Below, piece after piece: positions 6,958 through 15,821 of a stretch of DNA of 35,572 nucleotides (within the stretch, counting starts at the first letter, position 1; the number at the start of each line of letters is the position of its first letter). The stretch comes from DIGJ01 sp036658435 (GTDB lineage: Bacteria; Bacillota; Clostridia; Lachnospirales; Lachnospiraceae), in assembly GCA_036658435.1 (NCBI GenBank), contig JAVXEO010000014.1, positions 1 to 35,572 of the forward strand. The letters are read 5' to 3'. The notes beneath the pieces were generated by a model. That model had not been told where the DNA came from. It did not search any database and worked only from the letters and a program-made list of their open reading frames with translations. A program made the translations under genes and the position numbers.

Positions 6958-9900
6958 TTATCTCTTCCAGTATTTCTGAATAACCGAATACAATATATCG
7001 GTATCAATTGGTTTTGTAATATGATCGTTCATTCCTGCTGATAAGGAGGCAACCACATCTTCCATAAAAGCGTTTGCCGTCATTGCCAATATAGGCAGGT
7101 TCCTGGTATAGTCACGATGTAATCTTCGAATTGCTTTTGTAGCTTCCAATCCATTCATAATAGGCATCTGGATATCCATCAAAACAATATCATAGGTATT
7201 GTCTTCTACCTTTTCTAATAGTTCTACCGCTTCCTTTCCATTTACCGCACAAGTCACTTTGGCTCCTACCATTTCTAAAAGCTCAACTGCTATTTCACGG
7301 TTAAAATCCGTATCCTCTACCAGCAGAATCCTACAGCCGGTAAAATCATATTTATCTGCCTCCGCCGTACACTTTGTGAAATCTCCATTTACCATGGATG
7401 AAATCAGATTATATATGGTAGACTGAAAAATTGGTTTTGAGATACACAGATTTGCTCCTGCGGAAAGTACTTCTTTTTGCATTTCATTCATATTATAGGC
7501 AGATGCAATAATAATCATAGCATCCTCCTCATATTCTTCACGAATTTTTTTTGTAACTTCCAATCCATTCATAGATGGCATTTTCCAATCAACTAAGCAG
7601 AGTTTATATGGCTTTTTTTCTTCTCTTGCAAGTTTCAAACATTCAAAGGCCTGTTCTCCGTCACTTGCTAAGGTATAAGATAAGTTCAGGCGTTCTAAAA
7701 CCGTAGCCGTATATTCCAATGCTTCTTTTTCATCATCCACCACCAATACTCTTATATTCTCAAGACTGCTTAGGAGCTTTTCCTGTTTTTGCTCTATTAT
7801 GTGAAACGGCAATTCTACTGTAAAGGCAGAGCCTTTGCCTTCTTTACTTTCTAACCGGATAGCACCTTGCATTAAGTCTACCAGATTTTTTGTAATTGAC
7901 AAACCAAGTCCGGTTCCTCCATATTTTTGAGAAGTCATACTATTTTCTTGTTCAAAGGGTAAAAAGATCCGGCTTTTATCCTCTTCCTTGATTCCACATC
8001 CACTGTCTTTTACTTCAAAATGGCAAAATACGCAGTCTTCCTTGGTTTGTTTTTGATTGACAATTAGCTTGATATTTCCTCCCGAGGGCGTAAATTTCAT
8101 TGCATTGGAAAGTAGGTTCAGTAAAATCTGATTCAAACGAAGCTGGTCTCCTTTGAGATTTTCATACATAATGTTTTCAAGAACTACTTCAAATTTAATT
8201 CCTTTGTCTTTTGCCTGTGTGTAATAAATACCGGTAATAGAGGAAATTATCTGTTTTAAATCAAATGGTGCACTGGAAATTTTAATCTTATCGCTTTCAA
8301 TGGCGGACATATCCAGGACATCATTAATAATATTTAGAAGGTGTCTGGAGGATGCGGCTAATTTATCCAAATATTCTTCTACCTTTTCTTTTTCTCCACT
8401 ATGTTTGCCACATAAGGTAGTAATTCCAATAATTGCATTCATAGGTGTTCGAATTTCATGAGACATTCGAGATAAAAAGTTACTTTTTGCCCGGGTTGCA
8501 TGTTCTGCCTGTTTTACAGCATCTGCCAACTGTTTATTTTTTTCACTCATTTTTTTCAAACTCGTTTGTCGGTTAACAATAATTATGATAAGTAACAGAA
8601 TACAGATGGAAAAGGAAATTCCTACAAGTAAAATGGGAACCCAGTACTTATATAATAAGTCCTGATCGGTTAATACATATGGTTTACCTGTTGTATTTGC
8701 AATAACTATACTGTTTATATCGTCCTCTGTTATAATACGAATGCTCTTATTAATAATAGAAATCAGTCTTGGGTCTGCTGAGGTTAAAGAAGCAATGGCA
8801 TTTTTTTCTTCAATATAGGAAGTTGGTACCATTTCTAAATCTTGATATAAAGGTTTTTGCAGTAAATAATTTAATACATATACATTTTGCATTAAAATAT
8901 CCACTTCTTTATTCTTTAAAGCATTCAGGCAGTCTTGATCTGTTTCATAATAAGAAATCTTATAGTTTGGATGATTTTTTATTATGTATTCCTGCATAGC
9001 CTGAAAAGATTTTTTTACAGCAACGGTAAGATTCTTTTTCGGATGATATCCATCTCCTTTTCGGATCAGGGTAGCAATCTTGCTTTCCATTAATGTATCC
9101 GATACACGAATTTTAGAATCCTTTAAAAAATTATCCGTTCGAATAATTCCAGCTACTAAATCAAATTTTCCAAGTTCTAAGGCATGCAAAGGTTTTTCAT
9201 TTACTAAAATTGGTTCCAATTGAAACTTTAAACCACTAATTTCTTCGATCTTATATAGTAAGTCTTCCGTTATTCCGGTCAATTCTTTGGTTTTTTCGTT
9301 ATAATCGGATATAGGATAACGGTTAGGAAGGTTCCCTACTGTAAAAACATGTCCCTCTTTAATAAATTCAACTTCATCCCTTGTAAAATAGGTATCCTTT
9401 TCCAATATAGAATTTCCATAATATTTCTTGAAAAGCTGGGATTCAAATTCTATATTATTTGACATAATTTCATTGATTGCAAAATTTACACTTTTTGTAT
9501 ATGGACTATTTTTATATAGCATAATATAATAAGGTTCACATCCAAACTTACCAATCAGTTTTAAATCATCATGTCGAACCATATGTTCCGTTGCAATTGC
9601 ATCTACTTTTTTTTCTAAAAGTGCTTTTTTCATTTCGGTATCACTTTTAAAGAACACCGGGCTATAAATAAATCCCTTTCGTAAAGCATACTCTCGAAAA
9701 GCATCAATGTTTAAGCTGCCTTCTAAAAAAGCTATTTTTTTTGCATTAAAATGTTCATAATCTTCATAATACAATTCTTCATTGTCCGGCCTTGTATATA
9801 AAGTTACTTGAACAACACCCAATCGGTATCGGCTGTAATCATATATTTCTCCTCTCTCTTTTTGATACTGGGCACTGCAGATCATATCAAGTTTTTCTTC

Positions 9901-10164
9901 CTTTAGTAATCTTTGGCAATCACTCCAGGAAGCATATACATATTCATAGTTCCAGCCTGTATACTTTGCAATTTCATTTAAGTAATCTACGGCATATCCT
10001 TCAAATTCCTGATTTTCATTTTTATTAATAAAACCTTCATAGCCAACATAACCAACTTTTATGGTTTTATTTTCTGCCGCCTTTACCTGTTTTGGAAAAG
10101 AACTCATTATAATAATGACAATTAAAAAAGTAATTTTCCTTACTTTTCCCCTTACTTTTTTCAA
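6958..10164 (-). CDS. BvgS/EvgS-like hybrid sensor histidine kinase with two binding domains and two receivers
   Basis: A 1068-residue one-piece phosphorelay sensor at the membrane. Order: signal peptide (about 1-29, cleavage near KAA); two tandem SBP_bac_3 venus-flytrap domains (about 33-250 and 270-490), which usually bind amino acids or similar small solutes; one TM (about 507-530); a short coiled linker; HisKA with H569 in SRMSHEIRTPMNA; HATPase_c with N-box NLLSNAMKF and G-boxes DSGCGI and GGTGLGL; receiver 1 with D859 (LVDWKMP); receiver 2 with D997 (LMDIQMP). No HPt domain is present, so the second receiver must pass phosphate to a separate HPt protein or act as an output. No response regulator lies nearby. 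The start is TTG at 10164 behind a perfect AGGAGG with 8-base spacing. The ligand cannot be read from sequence. Confidence 0.93.
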   Translation of the reverse strand: MKKVRGKVRKITFLIVIIIMSSFPKQVKAAENKTIKVGYVGYEGFINKNENQEFEGYAVDYLNEIAKYTGWNYEYVYASWSDCQRLLKEEKLDMICSAQYQKERGEIYDYSRYRLGVVQVTLYTRPDNEELYYEDYEHFNAKKIAFLEGSLNIDAFREYALRKGFIYSPVFFKSDTEMKKALLEKKVDAIATEHMVRHDDLKLIGKFGCEPYYIMLYKNSPYTKSVNFAINEIMSNNIEFESQLFKKYYGNSILEKDTYFTRDEVEFIKEGHVFTVGNLPNRYPISDYNEKTKELTGITEDLLYKIEEISGLKFQLEPILVNEKPLHALELGKFDLVAGIIRTDNFLKDSKIRVSDTLMESKIATLIRKGDGYHPKKNLTVAVKKSFQAMQEYIIKNHPNYKISYYETDQDCLNALKNKEVDILMQNVYVLNYLLQKPLYQDLEMVPTSYIEEKNAIASLTSADPRLISIINKSIRIITEDDINSIVIANTTGKPYVLTDQDLLYKYWVPILLVGISFSICILLLIIIIVNRQTSLKKMSEKNKQLADAVKQAEHATRAKSNFLSRMSHEIRTPMNAIIGITTLCGKHSGEKEKVEEYLDKLAASSRHLLNIINDVLDMSAIESDKIKISSAPFDLKQIISSITGIYYTQAKDKGIKFEVVLENIMYENLKGDQLRLNQILLNLLSNAMKFTPSGGNIKLIVNQKQTKEDCVFCHFEVKDSGCGIKEEDKSRIFLPFEQENSMTSQKYGGTGLGLSITKNLVDLMQGAIRLESKEGKGSAFTVELPFHIIEQKQEKLLSSLENIRVLVVDDEKEALEYTATVLERLNLSYTLASDGEQAFECLKLAREEKKPYKLCLVDWKMPSMNGLEVTKKIREEYEEDAMIIIASAYNMNEMQKEVLSAGANLCISKPIFQSTIYNLISSMVNGDFTKCTAEADKYDFTGCRILLVEDTDFNREIAVELLEMVGAKVTCAVNGKEAVELLEKVEDNTYDIVLMDIQMPIMNGLEATKAIRRLHRDYTRNLPILAMTANAFMEDVVASLSAGMNDHITKPIDTDILYSVIQKYWKR

Positions 10165-10250
10165 TACTTTTTCCTCCTAACTTTATCTCTATTAATAAAG
10201 TACCACATAATGAAATTTTTTTCCACCAAACTATGAAAATACCAAAATAA

Positions 10251-10290
10251 AAGCAGAAATATTTATATTGAAACATAAATATTTCTGCTT
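10251..10290 (-). terminator. Terminator of the aconitase-family gene
   Basis: A perfect 16-bp inverted repeat pairs AAGCAGAAATATTTAT (10251-10266) with its complement at 10275-10290 over an 8-base loop. On the minus strand it is followed by TTTTATTTT. It starts 11 bases after the hydratase stop. Confidence 0.85.
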
Positions 10291-10301
10291 TCATCCTAAC
10301 G

Positions 10302-12584
10302 TTAACCTTTATAATAATTAATTAAACAGCCTTTTTGTATTATGGTTCGTTCATCCTCTGTAAGTTCTCCCAGTTTTAGAGTAAATTCCTCTAAATTCTC
10401 TTTGACTACATAAGCCTTTATTTCTGATGATTTTTCTTTCACAGCCTTTTTTATATCTTTTATGAAAATAAAATCTCCATTTTCAAAAGGCTCCTTTCCA
10501 TCTAATATAAAAGGAAGCATTCCCCAGTTAATTAAATTCGAACGATATCTTTTTGTTGCATATTCTGAAGCAATATTAGCAAGTCCACTTAAAACTCTTT
10601 GACAGCTTGCGGCCTGCTCTCTGGCTGAACCATCTCCCGGCTTTACCGCATAAATAACACTTCCAATTTCTGTATTCTCTGGCTGCAGCTCAGGATAAGT
10701 ATCCTTTATTGTGTCAAAAACTTTCTTGAAGAGTTCCTCTTTTTTCATAGAAGAAACATTGTTTCTTCTGATTTCTTCCACTGTACGCACTGCTTTTGCT
10801 CTTCCAACATACTCCGGATCTTTACGCGACAAAGTAAATTCTGCAAGTCCAAGAGGATTGGAGCGATAGGAAGAGGTCTCTCCTGAAGGAATCAGTTCAT
10901 CCGTAGTCGTTACCGGATCGTGTATAACCGATACCACACGAAGCAAAATGTCGTTTGTAAGTTCTACCATAGGTGGCCAGTCTACAATTCCCGGTCCAAA
11001 TACAAGCTCTTCCTCTACCTTCGCTTTTCCTATTCCATTATACACACGATTATCATAAATCTTACGGTCGAAAAAGTATTTTGGCTTGCTATAGTCAATC
11101 TCTATGTCTGTTGCAGCGGTCAAATATCCCTTATTTGCTGCCGTTGCTGCAATGGAACGTGCATCCATTAATGCAACCGACGCAATTTGTCCGTTTGTAA
11201 TCTTAGAGCCTTCCCTGTTCGGAAAGTTTCTTGTAGAGTGTCGGATACTTAACCCATTGTTAGCAGGTACATCCCCTGCTCCAAAACATGGTCCGCAAAA
11301 TGCGGTTCGAAGGGTTGCTCCCGTTGCCATTAAATCTGCAGCTCTTCCATTTTTTATAAGTTCAAGATAAATTGGCTGGCTGGCCGGATAAACACTTAAT
11401 GAGAATTCATCCGAACCAATATATTTTCCTTTTAAAATATCGGCGGCATCGCAAATATTTTCAAATCCACCACCGGCACAACCTGCAATAACACCTTGTT
11501 CCACATAAAGCTTTCCATTCCTTACCTTATCTTTTAGCGTATACTTTACTTTGTTATCCAGACTTACCAATGCTTTCTTTTCTACTTCGTCCAAAATATC
11601 CATTAAGTTGTTATTCAATTCCTCAATGGTATACACATTACTAGGGTGAAATGGCATGGCTATCATCGGCTTTATTTCTGATAGATTCACATAAATCATT
11701 CCATCATAATAGGCTGTACCCGATGGTGCCATCTCCTTAAAGTCTTCCGGCCGTTGGTGTATTTCGTAAAATTCTTTTACTTTAGCATCTGTTTTCCATA
11801 TGGAAGAAAGACAGGTTGTTTCCGTTGTCATTACATCAATTCCTATACGAAAATCAACACTTAATCCCTCTATTCCATCTCCAACAAATTCCATGACTTT
11901 GTTGTTTACATAGCCATTTTTAAAGACAGAACCAATAATTGCCAGTGCTATATCCTGTGGTCCTACACCTTTTTGTGGTTGACCTGTTAAATACACACCC
12001 ACAACCTCAGGCATATTAATATCGTAGGTTTTTGATAAAAGTTGCTTTACCAGTTCGGGACCGCCTTCTCCAATTGCCATGGTTCCAAGTGCTCCATAGC
12101 GAGTGTGACTGTCAGATCCAAGGATCATATTTCCTCCGGCTGCCAGCATTTCCCTTGCAAACTGGTGAATTACTGCCTGGTGTGGCGGTACGTATACACC
12201 ACCATATTTTTTTGCACAAGACAGTCCAAACATATGGTCATCTTCATTAATCGTTCCTCCTACTGCGCATAAGCTGTTATGACAGTTCGTAAGAATGTAA
12301 GGTACCGGAAATTTTTCCAGTCCGGACGCTCTTGCTGTCTGCACGATTCCAACAAAGGTAATATCATGTGATGTTAATTTATCAAATTTAACTTTTAACT
12401 TTTCCATATTTCCGGAAGTATTATGAGCTTCTAAAATTTCATATGCCATCGTACCGCGTTTTGCTTCCTCTTTATCTACGGTTTTTCCAAATTTACTTTT
12501 CAATATTTCATGGGTATCCCGGTTTTCTTCAATTACTTCTGTGCCATTTATCAGATAGGCCCCTTTTTCAAATAACTTAATCAT
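10302..12584 (-). CDS. Aconitase-family hydratase (aconitate hydratase-like)
   Basis: A 4Fe-4S dehydratase of the aconitase superfamily, 760 residues in one chain. Cluster ligands are C369 (in VIAGCAGGG, the position of the usual IGSCTN) and C430/C433 (FCGPCFGAGD). Substrate residues include GSDSHTRYGALG (156-167), RHSTRNFPNREGS (448-460) and, in the swivel domain, S653 and R655 in GDGSAR (the usual GSSR with the second Ser replaced by Ala). The likely reaction is citrate-isocitrate interconversion. The atypical AGCAGGG and GDGSAR motifs make a related hydroxy-acid hydratase possible, so I leave the symbol blank. ATG 12584 has AAGGAGG 6 bases upstream. No citrate synthase or isocitrate dehydrogenase is in the window. 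It is monocistronic with its own promoter and terminator. Confidence 0.88.
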   Translation of the reverse strand: MIKLFEKGAYLINGTEVIEENRDTHEILKSKFGKTVDKEEAKRGTMAYEILEAHNTSGNMEKLKVKFDKLTSHDITFVGIVQTARASGLEKFPVPYILTNCHNSLCAVGGTINEDDHMFGLSCAKKYGGVYVPPHQAVIHQFAREMLAAGGNMILGSDSHTRYGALGTMAIGEGGPELVKQLLSKTYDINMPEVVGVYLTGQPQKGVGPQDIALAIIGSVFKNGYVNNKVMEFVGDGIEGLSVDFRIGIDVMTTETTCLSSIWKTDAKVKEFYEIHQRPEDFKEMAPSGTAYYDGMIYVNLSEIKPMIAMPFHPSNVYTIEELNNNLMDILDEVEKKALVSLDNKVKYTLKDKVRNGKLYVEQGVIAGCAGGGFENICDAADILKGKYIGSDEFSLSVYPASQPIYLELIKNGRAADLMATGATLRTAFCGPCFGAGDVPANNGLSIRHSTRNFPNREGSKITNGQIASVALMDARSIAATAANKGYLTAATDIEIDYSKPKYFFDRKIYDNRVYNGIGKAKVEEELVFGPGIVDWPPMVELTNDILLRVVSVIHDPVTTTDELIPSGETSSYRSNPLGLAEFTLSRKDPEYVGRAKAVRTVEEIRRNNVSSMKKEELFKKVFDTIKDTYPELQPENTEIGSVIYAVKPGDGSAREQAASCQRVLSGLANIASEYATKRYRSNLINWGMLPFILDGKEPFENGDFIFIKDIKKAVKEKSSEIKAYVVKENLEEFTLKLGELTEDERTIIQKGCLINYYKG

Positions 12585-12618
12585 GGAAATCCTCCTTCGC
12601 TTTTAACATATGGTTATT

Positions 12619-12647
12619 ATTATAATGAATTTTGTTAAAAAAAGCAA
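12619..12647 (-). promoter_or_regulatory. Sigma-A promoter of the aconitase-family gene
   Basis: Minus strand: TTGCTT (12642-12647), 17-base spacer, TATAAT (12619-12624). It lies 35 bases before the ATG at 12584. Confidence 0.7.
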
Positions 12648-12670
12648 TTACTTTTTCATGGTAACGTGAA

Positions 12671-12686
12671 AAACTCATAAGAGTTT
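12671..12686 (-). terminator. Second small hairpin downstream of the EF-hand-like gene
   Basis: AAACTC (12671-12676) and GAGTTT (12681-12686) pair around ATAA. On the minus strand the stem is followed directly by a T-run (GAGTTTTTC). It sits just after the larger 19-bp hairpin and may be a backup terminator. Confidence 0.5.
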
Positions 12687-12688
12687 AA

Positions 12689-12732
12689 AAATGTCTGTGT
12701 GCATTTTAATCTAAAAATGCACACAGACATTT
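12689..12732 (-). terminator. Main terminator of the EF-hand-like gene
   Basis: A perfect 19-bp stem pairs 12689-12707 (AAATGTCTGTGTGCATTTT) with 12714-12732 around a 6-base loop. It lies 31 bases after the stop of the gene at 12764 and is followed on the minus strand by TTTTAAA. Confidence 0.85.
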
Positions 12733-12763
12733 CTGCGTTTTCATTTTATTATTTCTCTCGTCC

Positions 12764-13867
12764 TTATAAAGCTAAATCTATATGCTGAATGGTACCGGTC
12801 TGACCATTTTCTTTAAGAAAAACACCACTTTTGCGAATAACTGCATTGGTTTGATTGGTAGTTTCATTCTTAAGGCTGAATTCCGTCGATAAATTTCTCA
12901 AATAAATTGCCCCAACTCCTGCTTTTCCAATGCCAACCAACTGATCTTTTCCTTCCCTGTCTTTTGACCATATTTTAAGATTTTTAAAAATACTATCGCC
13001 TTCATCAATCCAACCATTTTTATCCTCATCATAAGCAGCCAGATCTTTAAATCCATTTCCTGATTTCGTTCCAAAAAGTTCCGTTCCATCATTAATCACA
13101 CCATCGTTGTTTTTATCCAGTGCTAAAAAACCACTTCCCTGGTTTAAAAATGAAATTTCATCCATTTCTCCATCTGCGTCAATATCAAAACGAAATTTTT
13201 GATCCTGAACTTCCGTCACGGAATTGTCCATGTTAATCACCAATGGATCCCGCATTATTACTTTTTCTGTATAGAGGAATTCATTTTGTTCCATAAAACT
13301 TCGTGACATTTCCACATCTACATTAAAATTGATTTCTCTTCCATCCGCTGTTTTAACACAGCCTGACGTAGAAAAAGAGCTGCTCTCTGCCTCAAAGTTA
13401 TAGCTTACACCCTGTGTCTGCTGAACCCATTCTGCACCTCCGGTTTCTTGGTTTTCACTGCTTCCCATTGAAAACAAAGGGCTTAGATTTGCTCCAAATG
13501 TACCTTTATTCTCTTTTGGAACCGGCAATGGCTTATGTAGTTTTTCTCCGCGAACCATTCTAAGTGACTCTAGAATTCTTCGTAATGTTTGAATTGACAC
13601 ATCTTCCTCTAAGTCTGCATCTAAAAAACCCTTTTCCTTGGAGGTATGAAATGCTTTTTCAAGTCCTTCTTTTTTTTCTTGATTTAATTCTTTCAGCTTT
13701 TTACTGATTTCTTTGGAATGTTGTGTAAGTGAAACGGAAGCCGCATCATTTTTGTCTTTGCCACTGTTCTTATCCCTTTGGATTAATTGAACCGATTGTT
13801 TCACATAAGAAAACTTGGAATAGCTTCTCGATGCTGCCATTCCTATGGAACTTTCTTTGATTATCAT
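12764..13867 (-). CDS. Protein with EF-hand-like calcium loops, unknown function
   Basis: A 367-residue protein of unknown job. The N-terminal two thirds are polar, with a Lys/Glu-rich helical stretch (about 50-85), and show no signal peptide or TM. The C-terminal third has Asp-rich loops of the EF-hand/dockerin kind: FDIDADGEMDEISF (about 227-240), DKNNDGVINDGTELF (about 251-265) and DEDKNGWIDEGDSIF (about 280-294). It ends in a conserved-looking block, GVFLKENGQTGTIQHIDL. Similar C-terminal modules occur in uncharacterised proteins of Clostridia and Proteobacteria. I choose ATG 13867; the in-frame GTG at 13876 has its AAGGA only one base away, while AAGGA and GGAG suit the ATG. The upstream promoter looks like sigma-D type, which suggests expression with motility genes. 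Calcium binding is inferred. Confidence 0.85.
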   Translation of the reverse strand: MIIKESSIGMAASRSYSKFSYVKQSVQLIQRDKNSGKDKNDAASVSLTQHSKEISKKLKELNQEKKEGLEKAFHTSKEKGFLDADLEEDVSIQTLRRILESLRMVRGEKLHKPLPVPKENKGTFGANLSPLFSMGSSENQETGGAEWVQQTQGVSYNFEAESSSFSTSGCVKTADGREINFNVDVEMSRSFMEQNEFLYTEKVIMRDPLVINMDNSVTEVQDQKFRFDIDADGEMDEISFLNQGSGFLALDKNNDGVINDGTELFGTKSGNGFKDLAAYDEDKNGWIDEGDSIFKNLKIWSKDREGKDQLVGIGKAGVGAIYLRNLSTEFSLKNETTNQTNAVIRKSGVFLKENGQTGTIQHIDLAL

Positions 13868-13942
13868 GTACTCCACATCCTTTCTTTTCCATGATTCAAT
13901 GAATGATTAATTTGTCACACGAGGTTCCATCCTCTTTCTTAT

Positions 13943-13970
13943 ATATCGGTAAAATTTTCCTTTTTCTTTA
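13943..13970 (-). promoter_or_regulatory. Sigma-D (sigma-28) type promoter of the EF-hand-like gene
   Basis: On the minus strand TAAA (13967-13970), a 16-base spacer and ACCGATAT (13943-13950) closely match the flagellar consensus TAAA-N15-GCCGATAT. A start would fall near 13935, leaving a leader of about 68 bases. No sigma-A promoter as good as this lies in the spacer. It is a pattern match only. Confidence 0.5.
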
Positions 13971-13977
13971 GAAATTT

Positions 13978-15648
13978 TTAAAATAATCCGGTTATATTTC
14001 CATTTTCATTTACATCAATTCCCTCTGCTGCAGGAATTTTAGGTAAGCCCGGCATAGTCATAATATTTCCAGTAATTGCAACAACAAATCCTGCACCTGC
14101 CGATACATAAACCTCACGAATATTTATTGGGAATCCCTCCGGTCTTCCAAGAAGTTTCGGATCGTCCGAAAGGGAGTACTGGTTCTTTGCCATACATACC
14201 GGCATCTCTCCAAATCCCATTTCTTCTATTTTTTGAATTTCTTTACTCGCTGTCAGTGTATAGGTTATCTTTCCTGCACCATAAATTTCCTTTGCTATTT
14301 TTTCAATTTTTTCCCGAATAGATAATTTATCTTCATAAAGTGGTTTAAAATGACTTTCCTTGGTTTCCATTGTCTCTATTATTTTTTCCGCTAAAGCTTT
14401 TCCGCCTTCTCCACCCAGTTCCCATACTTCAGAGAGTTCAAATTCGCATCCTTTATTTTGACAAAACTCTTTTACAAAAGAAAGTTCTTCTTGGGTATCT
14501 GTTACAAATTTGTTTAATGTAACCACACAGGGAACTCCATATTTTTGTATATTTTCCATATGTTTTTCAAGATTTACAATTCCTTTTTTCAAAGCTTCCA
14601 TATTTTCAAGGGATAAATCTGCTTTTGCAACACCACCATTATATTTAAGTGCACGTATTGTTGCTACTAATACTACGACATCCGGCTTTAGTCCCGACAT
14701 ACGGCATTTAATGTCAATAAACTTTTCAGCCCCCAGATCCGCCCCAAATCCTGCCTCTGTCACCACATAGTCCGCTAACTTTAACGCCGTTTTTGTTGCT
14801 CTGACACTGTTACATCCATGAGCAATGTTTGCAAACGGTCCGCCATGAATAATAGCGGGTGTGTTTTCCAGAGTTTGTATTAAATTCGGCTTAATGGCAT
14901 CATTTAATAAAGCTGCCATAGAACCTACTGCCTTTAAGTCTTCCGCCGTAACCGGTTCTCCCTTTCGAGTATAAGCAACTATAATACGCCCTAATCGGAG
15001 CTTTAAGTCCTTTCTATCATCCGCAAGACATAAAATAGCCATAATTTCAGATGCCACGGTAATAATAAAATGATCCTCTCTTACAACACCATCCATTTTT
15101 CCGCCCATACCAATAACGATGTTGCGGAGTGCACGGTCATTCATATCTTCACAACGTTTCCATACAATCTGTTTTGTATCAATATCCAGTGCATTTCCCT
15201 GTTGAATGTGATTGTCTAACAGGGCAGCAAGTAAATTATTTGCCGAGGTAATGGCATGAAAATCTCCGGTGAAATGAAGATTCAGATCTTCCATAGGAAC
15301 TACCTGGGCATAACCTCCTCCGGCTGCACCTCCTTTTATTCCAAAACAGGGGCCTAAGGATGGTTCACGCAAGGCTATCACTGCTTTTTTTCCGAGTTTT
15401 CCAAAGGCCTCTCCCAGTCCTACGCTTGTGGTTGTTTTTCCCTCTCCTGCAGGGGTTGGATTAATTGCCGTCACTAAAATCAATTTTCCATCTGGATTAT
15501 TTTTAACTTTATCCCAAAACCCATCATTAAATTTTGCCTTATATTTTCCATATAAGTCCAAGTCATCTTCTTCTACATGAAGTAATGCTGCAACTTCTTT
15601 GATTGGTTTCATTTCTGCTTCCTGTGCAATTTGAATATCTGTTTTCAT
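13978..15648 (-). CDS. fhs: Formate--tetrahydrofolate ligase
   Basis: A cytosolic enzyme that makes 10-formyl-THF from formate, THF and ATP; in acetogens and purinolytic Clostridia it belongs to the Wood-Ljungdahl or purine/glycine C1 routes. It has 556 residues, full length. The ATP-site P-loop is PTPAGEGKTT (64-73). The family signature GIKGGAAGGGYAQV follows near 105-120, and HFTGDFHAI near 129-137. ATG 15648 has GGAGG 10 bases upstream, and a perfect TATAAT (minus strand, 15693-15698) lies in the divergent spacer. Its product feeds FolD (3936-4772). No CO dehydrogenase/acetyl-CoA synthase gene is in the window, so acetogenesis cannot be claimed. Confidence 0.97.
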   Translation of the reverse strand: MKTDIQIAQEAEMKPIKEVAALLHVEEDDLDLYGKYKAKFNDGFWDKVKNNPDGKLILVTAINPTPAGEGKTTTSVGLGEAFGKLGKKAVIALREPSLGPCFGIKGGAAGGGYAQVVPMEDLNLHFTGDFHAITSANNLLAALLDNHIQQGNALDIDTKQIVWKRCEDMNDRALRNIVIGMGGKMDGVVREDHFIITVASEIMAILCLADDRKDLKLRLGRIIVAYTRKGEPVTAEDLKAVGSMAALLNDAIKPNLIQTLENTPAIIHGGPFANIAHGCNSVRATKTALKLADYVVTEAGFGADLGAEKFIDIKCRMSGLKPDVVVLVATIRALKYNGGVAKADLSLENMEALKKGIVNLEKHMENIQKYGVPCVVTLNKFVTDTQEELSFVKEFCQNKGCEFELSEVWELGGEGGKALAEKIIETMETKESHFKPLYEDKLSIREKIEKIAKEIYGAGKITYTLTASKEIQKIEEMGFGEMPVCMAKNQYSLSDDPKLLGRPEGFPINIREVYVSAGAGFVVAITGNIMTMPGLPKIPAAEGIDVNENGNITGLF

Positions 15649-15692
15649 TCTATGCTTACCTCCACTTTTGTTTTAAAAATTTCTTTTTTTTC

Positions 15693-15698
15693 ATTATA
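15693..15698 (-). promoter_or_regulatory. -10 element of fhs
   Basis: Minus-strand TATAAT in GGGGTATAATG, 44 bases before the fhs ATG; the -35 at 17 bases (TTTCCC) is poor. The facing promoter of the ATP-grasp gene shares GGGGTATA at its own -10, so the two boxes form an 8-bp inverted repeat about 47 bases apart. Confidence 0.5.
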
Positions 15699-15730
15699 CC
15701 CCAAATTTTTTTTTAGGGAAAGCATAACAT

Positions 15731-15759
15731 TTGAATTTTCTTCTATTATGGGGTATACT
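15731..15759 (+). promoter_or_regulatory. Sigma-A promoter of the ATP-grasp gene
   Basis: TTGAAT (15731-15736), 17-base spacer, TATACT (15754-15759), 62 bases before the ATG at 15822. Confidence 0.65.
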
Positions 15760-15821
15760 AATTTTCAGGTTTTTACATTCACAAAATTCTATTAGTATTA
15801 AACCCTATACAGGAGGTTTTC

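Noticed and set aside
10067..10294. Small minus-strand ORF before the hybrid kinase
   Set aside because: It overlaps the kinase start in another frame and runs through the aconitase-gene terminator; no ribosome site.
15657..15780. A gene hidden in the spacer between fhs and the ATP-grasp gene
   Set aside because: No open frame with a ribosome site; the spacer is explained by two divergent promoters.
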